The notes beneath the pieces are model-generated. The model was not told where the DNA came from and did no database searches. It saw only the letters and a list, made by a program, of their open reading frames with translations. The position numbers and the translations under genes are program-made. Positions 19,765-27,489 of a DNA stretch of 64,000 nucleotides are shown here, one piece after another; positions within the stretch are counted from its first letter, which is position 1, and each line of letters begins with the position of its first letter. Source of the stretch: Bacteroidia bacterium (GTDB lineage Bacteria > Bacteroidota > Bacteroidia > Flavobacteriales > Flavobacteriaceae); assembly GCA_030427735.1 (NCBI GenBank), contig JAUIBP010000001.1:310001-374000 (forward strand). Direction: 5' to 3'.

Positions 19765-20075
19765 TTAAAAAAAGAATTATAAAAAACAGTTAAAACCAGT
19801 GCTAGTGTATATTTACATTACCACTGGTTTTATTGGTTTACACACTTTTTATCAACAATAAAAATCAATTTACACAAAGACACAACACATCAGTTTAACA
19901 CTTAAACTTTACCAATGTATTATAATGCTTACTTTTAGTGATAATTCTTTGTTGTCGCTATACTGACCGCGATTCAACATCTCATGTTGTTTATAAATCT
20001 CTACGTTATGATGAGAACCTGAAACAAGTTCTGGGTAACGAGCAATTTTATGATTTATAACCGATATTTATTAAA
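19765..20075. other. Intergenic region with a possible clpB terminator hairpin
   Basis: The only structure seen in this 311-bp gap is AAAACCAGTG (19792-19801) pairing with CACTGGTTTT (19822-19831). The tail after it is TATTGG, so it is a poor terminator for clpB in the + direction. I saw no reading frame or RNA gene in the remainder. Confidence 0.45.
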
Positions 20076-20462
20076 TTAAACTTGTTTACACTTAAAACAA
20101 ATGCCTACCGATAAAAATTGCATGTCGTGCACTTCATAATTTTCGAGCTCTGGGACTTCTAGCTTAACAGGTAAACACTCGACTTGATTACAAATTTTAC
20201 ATTGAAAATGTAAGTGGTTATGCAGCGAATGACTTTGCAAACAGCTAGATGTACATAAGGCATAATGCGCCTTCCCTGCTGTATCTGTTACAAAATGAAC
20301 TTTTCCAGCAGCCACAAACCGATCTAACATGCGGTAAATTGTAGTTTTATTTACAGAAACGTCTATAGTATTAATTATATCATCTGCAGTTAAAGTCTTT
20401 TTAGATCTTTGCAACAATTCTAAAACCGCTTCTTGCGCTTTGGTATTTCTTACAACAGCCAT
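20076..20462 (-). CDS. Fur-family metalloregulator (Zur/Fur type)
   Basis: Read from the ATG at 20462 the protein has 128 residues. An N-terminal winged helix (about 5-75, DDIINTIDVSVNKTTIYRMLDRF) is followed by a dimer/metal domain with the pair CKICNQVEC and a second cysteine pair CFKC near the C-terminus, plus the His-rich SHSLHNHLHFQC. The alternative ATG at 20495 sits at or before the expected transcription start, because a TActTTTG element is at 20497-20504, so I chose the inner start. It is divergent from a metal-type TonB receptor operon and is therefore a candidate zinc or iron sensor for it. Confidence 0.88.
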   Translation of the reverse strand: MAVVRNTKAQEAVLELLQRSKKTLTADDIINTIDVSVNKTTIYRMLDRFVAAGKVHFVTDTAGKAHYALCTSSCLQSHSLHNHLHFQCKICNQVECLPVKLEVPELENYEVHDMQFLSVGICFKCKQV

Positions 20463-20496
20463 TTTATTCTCTAAACCTATTACAATTCTATACATG

Positions 20497-20504
20497 CAAA
20501 AGTA
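20497..20504 (-). promoter_or_regulatory. Putative -7 element of the Fur-family gene
   Basis: On the minus strand the bases read TACTTTTG, matching TAnnTTTG. Its position argues that translation starts at 20462, not at 20495. Confidence 0.5.
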
Positions 20505-20572
20505 ATAAAACTATTTGGCTTAAAATTACAGCAATTCTGCATATCCGATTTAACAAAAAAAACAAACACAAC

Positions 20573-20603
20573 TTTGTTGCATTTAAAAAATACTTTATAT
20601 TTG
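20573..20603 (+). promoter_or_regulatory. Promoter of the metal-uptake operon (TTTG-N19-TATATTTG)
   Basis: TTTG at 20573-20576 and TATATTTG at 20596-20603 are separated by 19 bp, the classic Bacteroidetes promoter layout. Two short inverted repeats overlap it: CAAC-TTT-GTTG across the -33 box and AAACA-TCTTT-TGTTT at 20616-20630 near the start of transcription. Either could be an operator for the divergent Fur-family regulator; this is inference. Confidence 0.6.
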
Positions 20604-20638
20604 TCGGCTTAATACAAACATCTTTTGTTTAAACACGA

Positions 20639-20962
20639 TTGAATACTCCATTAAAACATAGCATAAACTTAGCATTATTAATCTTGCTTTTTGTATCAAA
20701 CATAGCAGGACTGCATGCTTTAACTCATGTTTTTGAGGATGGTCATGATGAAAACGATAATAATTTAATTGAATGTGTTATATGCGATCTAGCTTTAACA
20801 CAACAATCTACACCAAGTCTTAAACCTAATTTCGACGACCTAGAGATTAAGACTTCTATTGCAAATTATTCAGAAAAGAATCCTATTTCTTTCTACCAAA
20901 CCATGCGCCTTAACACTCAAATAAAGGACGTTCATTTTGGCAGACCCCCGCCGCATTGTTAA
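20639..20962 (+). CDS. Small exported His/Cys-containing protein, unknown function
   Basis: A 107-residue frame with a TTG start (an unusual choice, but no ATG is available in the frame before the conserved part). The N-terminal hydrophobic segment (LALLILLFVSNIAGLHA) is followed by THVFEDGHDEND, then ECVICDLA and a C-terminal FGRPPPHC. His and CxxC clusters just before a metal-type TonB receptor suggest metal handling in the periplasm. I do not recognise a named family with certainty. Confidence 0.6.
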   Translation: MNTPLKHSINLALLILLFVSNIAGLHALTHVFEDGHDENDNNLIECVICDLALTQQSTPSLKPNFDDLEIKTSIANYSEKNPISFYQTMRLNTQIKDVHFGRPPPHC

Positions 20963-21144
20963 TACCTCTGCTACAATTTTTGCAAGTGCAGCTTTTTAAA
21001 CATCGAACTGGTGGCATTATATCATTGGTTTTGGCTATGCGTTAAACCAATTTGTATTCTACAAACACGGTTTAAGGCAAAAAGAGCTTCACAATTAAAC
21101 AGTTCCGGTAAAATAATTACCCCTAACACGCGTATTCATAATTT

Positions 21145-23508
21145 ATGAGACACCTATTTTTGGTGGTTTTCTCACTTTTAGTATATCCAACGATTTACGC
21201 CCAATCTACCGTTTGTGTAACGGGAACGGTTGTAAACGAACAAAATACTAAAGGTATAGAGAATGTAACCATTTTAATAAACGGCAGATACACAACTACC
21301 GACATCTATGGTCAGTTTGAATTACATGTTGAAAAAGCGAAACATTATAACTTGCAAGCATCGCATGTCAGTTATATTTCCAAGCAACGTGTTCTAAATA
21401 ATTCAGATGTAACTAATGTTGTAATAGCTTTAAAAGAAGCAATCAATTCACTGGCAGAAGTAAACATTAATGGCAAATCTGAGCAAAGAAAACTGAAAGA
21501 ATCCCCTTTGGTGAGCCAATCTGTATCGAAAACATTTTTAGAAACTAATCGCGAGAACAGTTTAATGCAAACCTTAAAAAAAATACCTGGCGTAAGCACT
21601 ATAAATATTGGTTCTGGACAATCTAAACCTGTTATTAGAGGCCTAGGTTTTAACCGAGTTGTAGTCGTGCAAAACGGCATTAAACATGAAGCCCAACAGT
21701 GGGGTGGCGATCATGGTCTTGAGATAGACCAATATGGTATAGAAAACATTAAAATAGTAAAAGGTCCAGCCTCTTTACTTTATGGTTCCGATGCCATTGC
21801 GGGCGTGGTAGACATTCAGCCGGCAAACGTTCCTAAACGAAATTCTTTTAGCGGAGAAGTTAACCTTCTAGGCGAAACCAATAACGATTTATTTGGTGTT
21901 TCTGCAGGCATAGCATCTAGAAAAAACCATTGGTTTTACCGTGGCAGATTAACCTACAGAGACTACGCCGATTATAAAGTGCCAACAGATAGAATTAGTT
22001 ACGACAATTATATCTTCGAGCTTTACGATAATAATTTAAGAAATACGGCTGGGCAGGAAGCCAATGCTAGTTTTAGTTTAGGGTATAAGTCTAATGGCAT
22101 TACTTCTGAAACGTTTATAAGTAATGTGAATGGTAAAAACGGATTTTTCGCCAATGCACATGGTTTAGAGGTTCGTACTTCCGATATAGATTACGACGCA
22201 TCTAGTCGCGATATCGATTTACCGTACCATACTGTAAATCATTTTAAACTCACTAATAATACGTCTATTAACACCCAAAACCATGATGTGTTTATTGAGT
22301 TAGGATATCAAAACAATTATAGAGAAGAACATTCTGAGCCTGTTCCGCATGGTTATATGCCTAAACCAGATAATTCTAAAGAACGTGAGTTTAACAAAAA
22401 CACGTATGCCCTTAATATTAAAGATGCAATGTCTTTAATATCCAATCATGATATTGTTGCTGGTTTAAACCTAGAATATCAAGATAATAATATTGGGGGC
22501 TGGGGGTTTCTTATCCCAGAATACAACAGGTTTACGGTAGGCGGATTTGCTTACGACCAGATAGCGATTACCGACAATTTTAACCTTCAGGCTGGCTTAC
22601 GTTACGACTGGGGGCTTATTAACACAAAATCGTACTACGATTGGTATCCTTCAACCATTAACAATCCGGACGGATCTACCTCTTATGTATACTTACAACG
22701 TGCCCAAGACAAAACACTAAATTTTGGAAGTTTTAGCGGTTCGGTTGGTCTTAGCTACATAGCTAATAACACGACCTACAAATTCAATGTAGGTAAAAGT
22801 TTCAGGATGCCTTTAGCAAACGAGTTAGCTTCCGATGGCGTTAACTACCATATGTATAGGTACGAGCGAGGAAACTTAAATTTAGACCCAGAATCGTCCT
22901 ATCAAGCCGATTTTGAAATTAATCACGACGCAGAAAAGTTCAGTTTTGGCGTTAGTCCTTTTATTAATTTTTTCGATAATTACATTTACTTAAACCCCAC
23001 CTCCAATTATTACGAAACCTTACAAATTTACGAATACACACAAGCAGAAGTTTTTCGTTTTGGTGGCGAAATTAAAGCCAGTACCACGCTGTTTAAAAAA
23101 TTAAACTTAGCAGCTTCGGCAGAATATGTATATGCCAGACAAACCAGTGGCCCTAAAAAGGGATTTACTCTACCTTTTTCTCCGCCTTTATCTGGGGTAG
23201 TCTCTGCAAATTACACATTCAACTCGTTTTCTTGGTTTGAAAACCCCGAAGTTATGTTGGATTTTATTGTTACTGCTGCACAAAATGAAATTGTGCCACC
23301 AGAAGAAATCACAGCTGGCTATCAAGTTTTAAACGTTTCGTTTCTTTCAAAATTAAAACTATCTAACCGTTTAAAACCATTAGCCCTGCGTATAAAATTA
23401 AACAACGTATTTAATACCAAGTATTATAACCATACTAGCTTTTACCGTTTAATAGATGTGCCAGAACCCGGCCGAAACCTATCGCTATCGTTAACAATAC
23501 CTTTTTAA
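21145..23508 (+). CDS. TonB-dependent receptor with carboxypeptidase-regulatory N-domain, probable metal uptake (ZnuD-like)
   Basis: A 787-residue outer-membrane receptor. A signal peptide (to about residue 20) precedes a CarboxypepD_reg-like beta domain (TGTVVNEQNTKGIENVTILING), a plug with PVIRGLGFNRVVVVQNGIKHEAQQWGGDHGLEID and LLYGSDAIAGVVDI, and a barrel ending LSLTIPF. His- and acid-containing loops (HSEPVPHGYMP) are visible. The size and plug pattern fit ligand-gated metal receptors such as ZnuD better than SusC. With the divergent Fur-family gene and three His-rich lipoproteins downstream, zinc is my best guess for the substrate. Confidence 0.85.
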   Translation: MRHLFLVVFSLLVYPTIYAQSTVCVTGTVVNEQNTKGIENVTILINGRYTTTDIYGQFELHVEKAKHYNLQASHVSYISKQRVLNNSDVTNVVIALKEAINSLAEVNINGKSEQRKLKESPLVSQSVSKTFLETNRENSLMQTLKKIPGVSTINIGSGQSKPVIRGLGFNRVVVVQNGIKHEAQQWGGDHGLEIDQYGIENIKIVKGPASLLYGSDAIAGVVDIQPANVPKRNSFSGEVNLLGETNNDLFGVSAGIASRKNHWFYRGRLTYRDYADYKVPTDRISYDNYIFELYDNNLRNTAGQEANASFSLGYKSNGITSETFISNVNGKNGFFANAHGLEVRTSDIDYDASSRDIDLPYHTVNHFKLTNNTSINTQNHDVFIELGYQNNYREEHSEPVPHGYMPKPDNSKEREFNKNTYALNIKDAMSLISNHDIVAGLNLEYQDNNIGGWGFLIPEYNRFTVGGFAYDQIAITDNFNLQAGLRYDWGLINTKSYYDWYPSTINNPDGSTSYVYLQRAQDKTLNFGSFSGSVGLSYIANNTTYKFNVGKSFRMPLANELASDGVNYHMYRYERGNLNLDPESSYQADFEINHDAEKFSFGVSPFINFFDNYIYLNPTSNYYETLQIYEYTQAEVFRFGGEIKASTTLFKKLNLAASAEYVYARQTSGPKKGFTLPFSPPLSGVVSANYTFNSFSWFENPEVMLDFIVTAAQNEIVPPEEITAGYQVLNVSFLSKLKLSNRLKPLALRIKLNNVFNTKYYNHTSFYRLIDVPEPGRNLSLSLTIPF

Positions 23509-23547
23509 TTTATAATAATCAATACTTAATAATCAAAATCAAAAATC

Positions 23548-24339
23548 ATGAAATTAAACATTATGAAATCAAATTTAAAATTCTTAGCACTAATAGCTTC
23601 TATTGGATTTTTTCTAAATTCTTGTAGTAGCGACGACGACAACTCAACTTTCGACGCACCCGTAATTTCCAATTTTGAATACGGCGAAGGTAGCGAACAC
23701 TCTACAGAACAGGTTGGCTATAAAGGCTCGGACCTACACGTAGAAGCCGAAATTTTTGCTGAAGCTACGGTTAGCAGTATCACTTTAGAAATCCATTCCC
23801 ATGACGTAACACCTGCAGAAGGTGAAGTCGCTTGGGATTTTGAACACGTGTATACAGACAGTAAGTATTTAGTGATGAACCCAACGTTTCACGAACATAT
23901 AGACATCCCTAGCAATATTCCTGCTGGAGAATATCATATAGAACTTATTGTAACCGACGAGAATGGAAACAGTACTGAAGTAGATGGACACCTTGAAATT
24001 TTGTCTCCTATCACACTTAGCGAAATCTCTATAGACGAAACAGTTGTAAGGGGAAGCGATATGCATGCAGAATTCATGATTCATGCTGTATATGGCATTC
24101 ATAATATTACTGTAGATATTCATGCTCACGATTTAACAATAGGTGAAGGTGAAGAAGAATGGGACTTTGAAGCAGTTTATGAAGAAGGTTTTCACGGAAA
24201 AACCGAGGCGGAATTTCACAAACATATCGATGTTCCTGCAACAGCACCAGCCGGAGAATATCATGCAACTTTTACCGTTGAAGATGAAGAAGGCAACACC
24301 TTTGAATACGAAACACATATAGACGTAACAAAGGCTTAA
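23548..24339 (+). CDS. DUF4625-type surface lipoprotein with two His-rich repeats
   Basis: A 263-residue protein. The lipoprotein signal ends FLNSC, followed by S-S-D-D-D, the surface-export signature. Two tandem copies of one domain follow (about 35-150 and 150-263). Each contains an H-x-H-D motif (IHSHDVTP, IHAHDLTI), a W-D-F-E-x-V-Y strand, an F-H-x-H-I-D-(I/V)-P strand and AGEYH. The repeated histidines look like metal ligands. It lies 40 bp after the TonB receptor gene, so it may hand metal to that receptor. The domain name is a recognition from memory; metal binding is inferred. Confidence 0.75.
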   Translation: MKLNIMKSNLKFLALIASIGFFLNSCSSDDDNSTFDAPVISNFEYGEGSEHSTEQVGYKGSDLHVEAEIFAEATVSSITLEIHSHDVTPAEGEVAWDFEHVYTDSKYLVMNPTFHEHIDIPSNIPAGEYHIELIVTDENGNSTEVDGHLEILSPITLSEISIDETVVRGSDMHAEFMIHAVYGIHNITVDIHAHDLTIGEGEEEWDFEAVYEEGFHGKTEAEFHKHIDVPATAPAGEYHATFTVEDEEGNTFEYETHIDVTKA

Positions 24340-24346
24340 TAAACAA

Positions 24347-24516
24347 TGAGACTGTCTAAAAAGTTACTTTTTCGTCAATCTGAATTTATTTAACTTCGTT
24401 GAATCTTCGATTTCAGATTCTCATAATTATTAAATTTCAATATGATGAGATTCTGTGTCACCTGCCTGCCAGGAGCACAGAATGACGTACAGTTAAACTT
24501 TTTAGACAGCCTCTTT
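24347..24516. repeat. Small inverted-repeat (MITE/REP-like) element, copy 2
   Basis: The ends GAGACTGTCTAAAAAGTT and AACTTTTTAGACAGCCTCTTT are inverted repeats of each other. The interior shares TTTTCGTCAATCTGAATTTATT and the GATTCTGTGTC...GCACAGAATGACG hairpin with the copy at 16505-16642. This copy has two extra internal segments (after 24390 and at about 24460-24475). It separates two lipoprotein genes of one apparent operon. Confidence 0.8.
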
Positions 24517-24532
24517 CTAAAATTATTGCATT

Positions 24533-25012
24533 ATGAAACTGATTAAAAACACACTTTATTTTCTATGTATTGCACTAAGTATAATTTCGTGCTCTACAGA
24601 CGATGAAACCGAAAAAGACTTAGAAAAACCTACTATTACCATTAATTACGATGGCGGTTTCCCGCAAGCTTGCGAACAGTTAAAAAAAGGACAGACATAT
24701 GTCTTTAAGGCTAGGGTAACCGATAATTTAGCTTTAGCATCTTACAGCCTAGATTTACACCATAATTTCGATCACCATACGCATGACGACCAAAATGTAC
24801 CTTGCGAATTAGGCCCTAAAAAAGAAGCCGTAAATCAATTTATTTATATGGAAAACTTTAGTATTGATGGTGACTTACAAACGTATGAAATAGCTGTACA
24901 AGTTACGATTCCTAATGATGTAGATACAGGGGATTACCATTGCGCCTATTCTGTAACCGATGTTACAGGTTGGCAATCCAGAACTTCAATAGATATCAAA
25001 ATTATTGAATAA
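24533..25012 (+). CDS. DUF4625-type lipoprotein, single domain
   Basis: A 159-residue lipoprotein (signal ending SIISC, then S-T-D-D-E-T, an acidic surface-type stretch). The single domain contains LDLHHNFDHHTHDD, a cluster of six His and several Asp, plus two further Cys (QACEQL, VPCELG), and ends with a DVTGWQSR strand. It appears to be a diverged member of the same family as its neighbours. The His cluster supports metal binding, but there is no direct evidence. It is co-directional with the TonB receptor and follows the inverted-repeat element. Confidence 0.7.
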   Translation: MKLIKNTLYFLCIALSIISCSTDDETEKDLEKPTITINYDGGFPQACEQLKKGQTYVFKARVTDNLALASYSLDLHHNFDHHTHDDQNVPCELGPKKEAVNQFIYMENFSIDGDLQTYEIAVQVTIPNDVDTGDYHCAYSVTDVTGWQSRTSIDIKIIE

Positions 25013-25034
25013 AACACCCCAAATTAAAAAAGTA

Positions 25035-25982
25035 ATGAACTCAAAAATTAAAAACCTATTATTAAGCATACCCGTATTATGCTTTGTATTTACCTCTTGT
25101 AGTAAAAATGATGATATTACCGAAGAACCAAAACCAGAGCCTACAATTTCTAATATAGAGGTCGGCCTACATAATAACGAAATTGGAGTTGTTGGCGAAG
25201 ATTTCCACTTTAATGCAGAAGTTTTAGCGGGAGACTTATTAGATAATGTTACCATAAATTTAGTACAAAAAAGCGAAGAAACCTATACGGAAGAATGGAC
25301 TTTTGAGATTGTGTTTACCGAAAGAATCACAGGTTTAAAAAACGCGACACTTCATAGACATTTTGATATCCCTGCCGAAGCCCCCAAAGGAACGTATGAT
25401 TTTGTTATTACCGTAAAAGACCAAAACGGAACAAGTATAGAAGAAATTAGAAATATTAACTTAATCGATGCCTCCGATTACCCTGAAGTAAATCCACATG
25501 TAAGTGTGTTTGGCATAGACAAAATAGATGTAGATGGAAAATCAGGTTTTAATAACTTTTACAATAATGACGCCTTTAAAAACCCCGATGCAGCCTTTTT
25601 TAACAAAGATGAATCCATCTGGTCTGCATTACAAATAGGCAGTATTAAAGGCGATGGTATTATGTATGGTTTATTAATTAAAAAGAGCCACAACCATAAA
25701 CCGGAAAACATCGAACAAATCGATTTTTCTAAAGCTATTGTTACAGAAGTTGTTGAGCACACTGGCGAAGAAGAAGTTTTTACACTAAAAAATAATCGAG
25801 ATACCGGACACTGGAATTACGGTCTTGCTCTTAAAATAGGTGCTCTAGAAGACAATAATCTTCTTGAAACAAATGCTATAAACTGGGAAAATGGCACGTA
25901 TTACTATGGTGTTGTATATACCAATATTACATACAACAGAAGCATTTTTAAGTATATAGAATTTGAAATAAAAGGGTTTTAA
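25035..25982 (+). CDS. DUF4625-type lipoprotein with long C-terminal domain
   Basis: Read from the ATG at 25035 the protein has 315 residues; the upstream GTG-type start at 25005 overlaps the previous gene and lacks a signal peptide. The signal ends VFTSC, followed by S-K-N-D-D. The first domain (about 30-145) keeps the W-T-F-E and LHRHFDIP strands of the family but has lost the H-x-H-D motif. The second half (about 150-315) is unlike the neighbours and contains KKSHNHKPENIEQ. No function can be named. It is the last gene of the probable metal-uptake operon. Confidence 0.72.
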   Translation: MNSKIKNLLLSIPVLCFVFTSCSKNDDITEEPKPEPTISNIEVGLHNNEIGVVGEDFHFNAEVLAGDLLDNVTINLVQKSEETYTEEWTFEIVFTERITGLKNATLHRHFDIPAEAPKGTYDFVITVKDQNGTSIEEIRNINLIDASDYPEVNPHVSVFGIDKIDVDGKSGFNNFYNNDAFKNPDAAFFNKDESIWSALQIGSIKGDGIMYGLLIKKSHNHKPENIEQIDFSKAIVTEVVEHTGEEEVFTLKNNRDTGHWNYGLALKIGALEDNNLLETNAINWENGTYYYGVVYTNITYNRSIFKYIEFEIKGF

Positions 25983-26007
25983 AAAAACAGGGATTAGTTC
26001 TCTAAGC

Positions 26008-26047
26008 AAAAAAAGAATCGATGGTCGCGACCATCGATTCTTTTTTT
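26008..26047. terminator. Strong bidirectional terminator (perfect 40-bp palindrome)
   Basis: The two 20-base arms, running from 26008 to 26027 and from 26028 to 26047, are exact reverse complements; the core is GAATCGATGGTCG / CGACCATCGATTC, flanked by A7 and T7. It ends the DUF4625 operon and the small minus-strand gene beyond it. Confidence 0.92.
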
Positions 26048-26104
26048 GTTAAATAGTACCTGCCTACAAACAGGTTTTAAATTATTTACACCTATAAAAT
26101 GTGT

Positions 26105-26290
26105 TCAATATTTCGTTAATCCATCCAAAAGGGTTGAACCTTGTTTTTGAAAATGCGAAACCGCACTTTCTCCATGAGCTCCAAGCATGTAATTGGTAGT
26201 TAATACTTTTCCTAAACTATTTTTTTCAAAAGATTTTAACTGTTGTATTCTCTCGCTTTGCGATTCCTGATGAAACTGATTATTTTCCAT
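26105..26290 (-). CDS. Small hypothetical protein
   Basis: A 61-residue soluble frame: a Gln/Ser/Glu-rich N-terminus (NNQFHQESQSERIQQLKSFEKNSLGKVL) followed by TNYMLGAHGESAVSHFQKQGSTLLDGL. It has no signal or membrane segment. It is isolated, faces the strong palindromic terminator, and has ordinary amino-acid composition; this supports but does not prove that it is real. Confidence 0.45.
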   Translation of the reverse strand: MENNQFHQESQSERIQQLKSFEKNSLGKVLTTNYMLGAHGESAVSHFQKQGSTLLDGLTKY

Positions 26291-26445
26291 AGCAATTTTA
26301 ATTTAGTATAAAATTAAATATTTACAGGCACGAAATTACACCAAATCCTTTAATTATTAACTCGAACAAACAGAACTAACACTTTAATAATACAGCACTT
26401 AAAAAGTAATATTAACATAACTATAAACTCTATATTTAATTACAA

Positions 26446-26646
26446 ATGAGTTTAAATTTATATGGATTTATAATTGAAGAAAATGAAACTTTTCTCAATT
26501 TACAGTTGGCACTCCCTATAAATTATTATCCTAAAAACTTGATGAGACACAAAGCAAATTCGGTATATTCAAAATCTGAATCCACGGCACGAAACAAACA
26601 ATTACAACAAGATAAACTACAGCACACAAAACTTAAAATAAATTAA
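26446..26646 (+). CDS. Small hypothetical protein, doubtful
   Basis: A 66-residue frame with an ATG start. The composition is skewed to Asn, Lys and Gln, and no motif is visible. It is followed by a terminator hairpin at 26720-26766, which is the main reason to keep it. It could be chance in AT-rich DNA. Confidence 0.25.
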   Translation: MSLNLYGFIIEENETFLNLQLALPINYYPKNLMRHKANSVYSKSESTARNKQLQQDKLQHTKLKIN

Positions 26647-26719
26647 AATTTTGTTAAAAAACACCGTCTTAAATACTACACGAAACAAAGTGACGTTTTA
26701 ATATTAAGGTTGGTTAGTT

Positions 26720-26766
26720 AAAAAGCAACGCGAGTCGATTTTCTTCAGATGAGCGTTGCTTTTTTG
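26720..26766. terminator. Rho-independent terminator hairpin
   Basis: AAAAAGCAACGC pairs with GCGTTGCTTTTT around a 21-base loop, with T-rich sequence to the right and an A-run to the left. It lies just downstream of the methyltransferase gene (minus strand) and of the small frame at 26446 (plus strand), so it could serve both. Confidence 0.75.
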
Positions 26767-26792
26767 TTTTGGTTATTATTGTAGTTTTAAAA

Positions 26793-27452
26793 CTAAAACA
26801 TAACATACAATGTGGTAACAATTTTCCCTTGGTTCCCTTCTAGCGAGATAGATAATAAGTCTTTACAGGCTTTAACCTTGGTAAGAAACGGCGCAGCCAA
26901 AATAGCTACGCCACTATGCTTTTTTAACCGAATACCCTGCCCCGAAATAATATCGATATTAGGCACAAAATCTGCTTCGGGTATATGCTCGGTAAGTAAT
27001 ACATATTTGTATTTTTTTAGTTTTATTAGCACATTTTCGATTTCAGCGTTCGATAAATGCTGTAGCACTTGCCTTACAATTGCGCAATCTGCTTTTGGCA
27101 ACTCATCTTTCGATATATCTAAATGCTTAAACTCCAGTTTTTCGTTTTTAAACAACGTCATGTTACGGCCAATCAAATCTGGAACAATATCTACAGCCAC
27201 ATATTTTCTGGTAAAAGGCAACAATTGTTTGCCAACATTAAAATCTCCACATCCCAAATCGCACACCGAAAGCAATGGCTTAAAACCCGATAAAAAATTG
27301 GATACAGCTTGAATATAAGGCGCTACCAGATTTATATTATGAGAACCATCTCCCGAATAGAATTCGGTGGGATTGCCGCCCCAAAGGTTCCGCTCGTAAA
27401 CTTGAGACATAGCAGCCTGGGTTGGCCACGGCTGTTTTATTTTTTTAGACAT
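26793..27452 (-). CDS. SAM-dependent methyltransferase, class I
   Basis: A 219-residue protein with SAM-binding motif I SVCDLGCGDFNVGKQL, a following acidic strand end VAVDIVPDL (motif II) and ADCAIVRQVLQHLSN (post-motif region). The N-terminal QVYERNLWGGNPTEFYSGDGSHN is typical of a group of small uncharacterised methyltransferases. Substrate unknown. It is 37 bp downstream of the large plug-domain protein gene and could be co-transcribed with it. Confidence 0.8.
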   Translation of the reverse strand: MSKKIKQPWPTQAAMSQVYERNLWGGNPTEFYSGDGSHNINLVAPYIQAVSNFLSGFKPLLSVCDLGCGDFNVGKQLLPFTRKYVAVDIVPDLIGRNMTLFKNEKLEFKHLDISKDELPKADCAIVRQVLQHLSNAEIENVLIKLKKYKYVLLTEHIPEADFVPNIDIISGQGIRLKKHSGVAILAAPFLTKVKACKDLLSISLEGNQGKIVTTLYVMF

Positions 27453-27489
27453 TACAACAAATTTCAGCGCTTATACAAACATAATTAAA

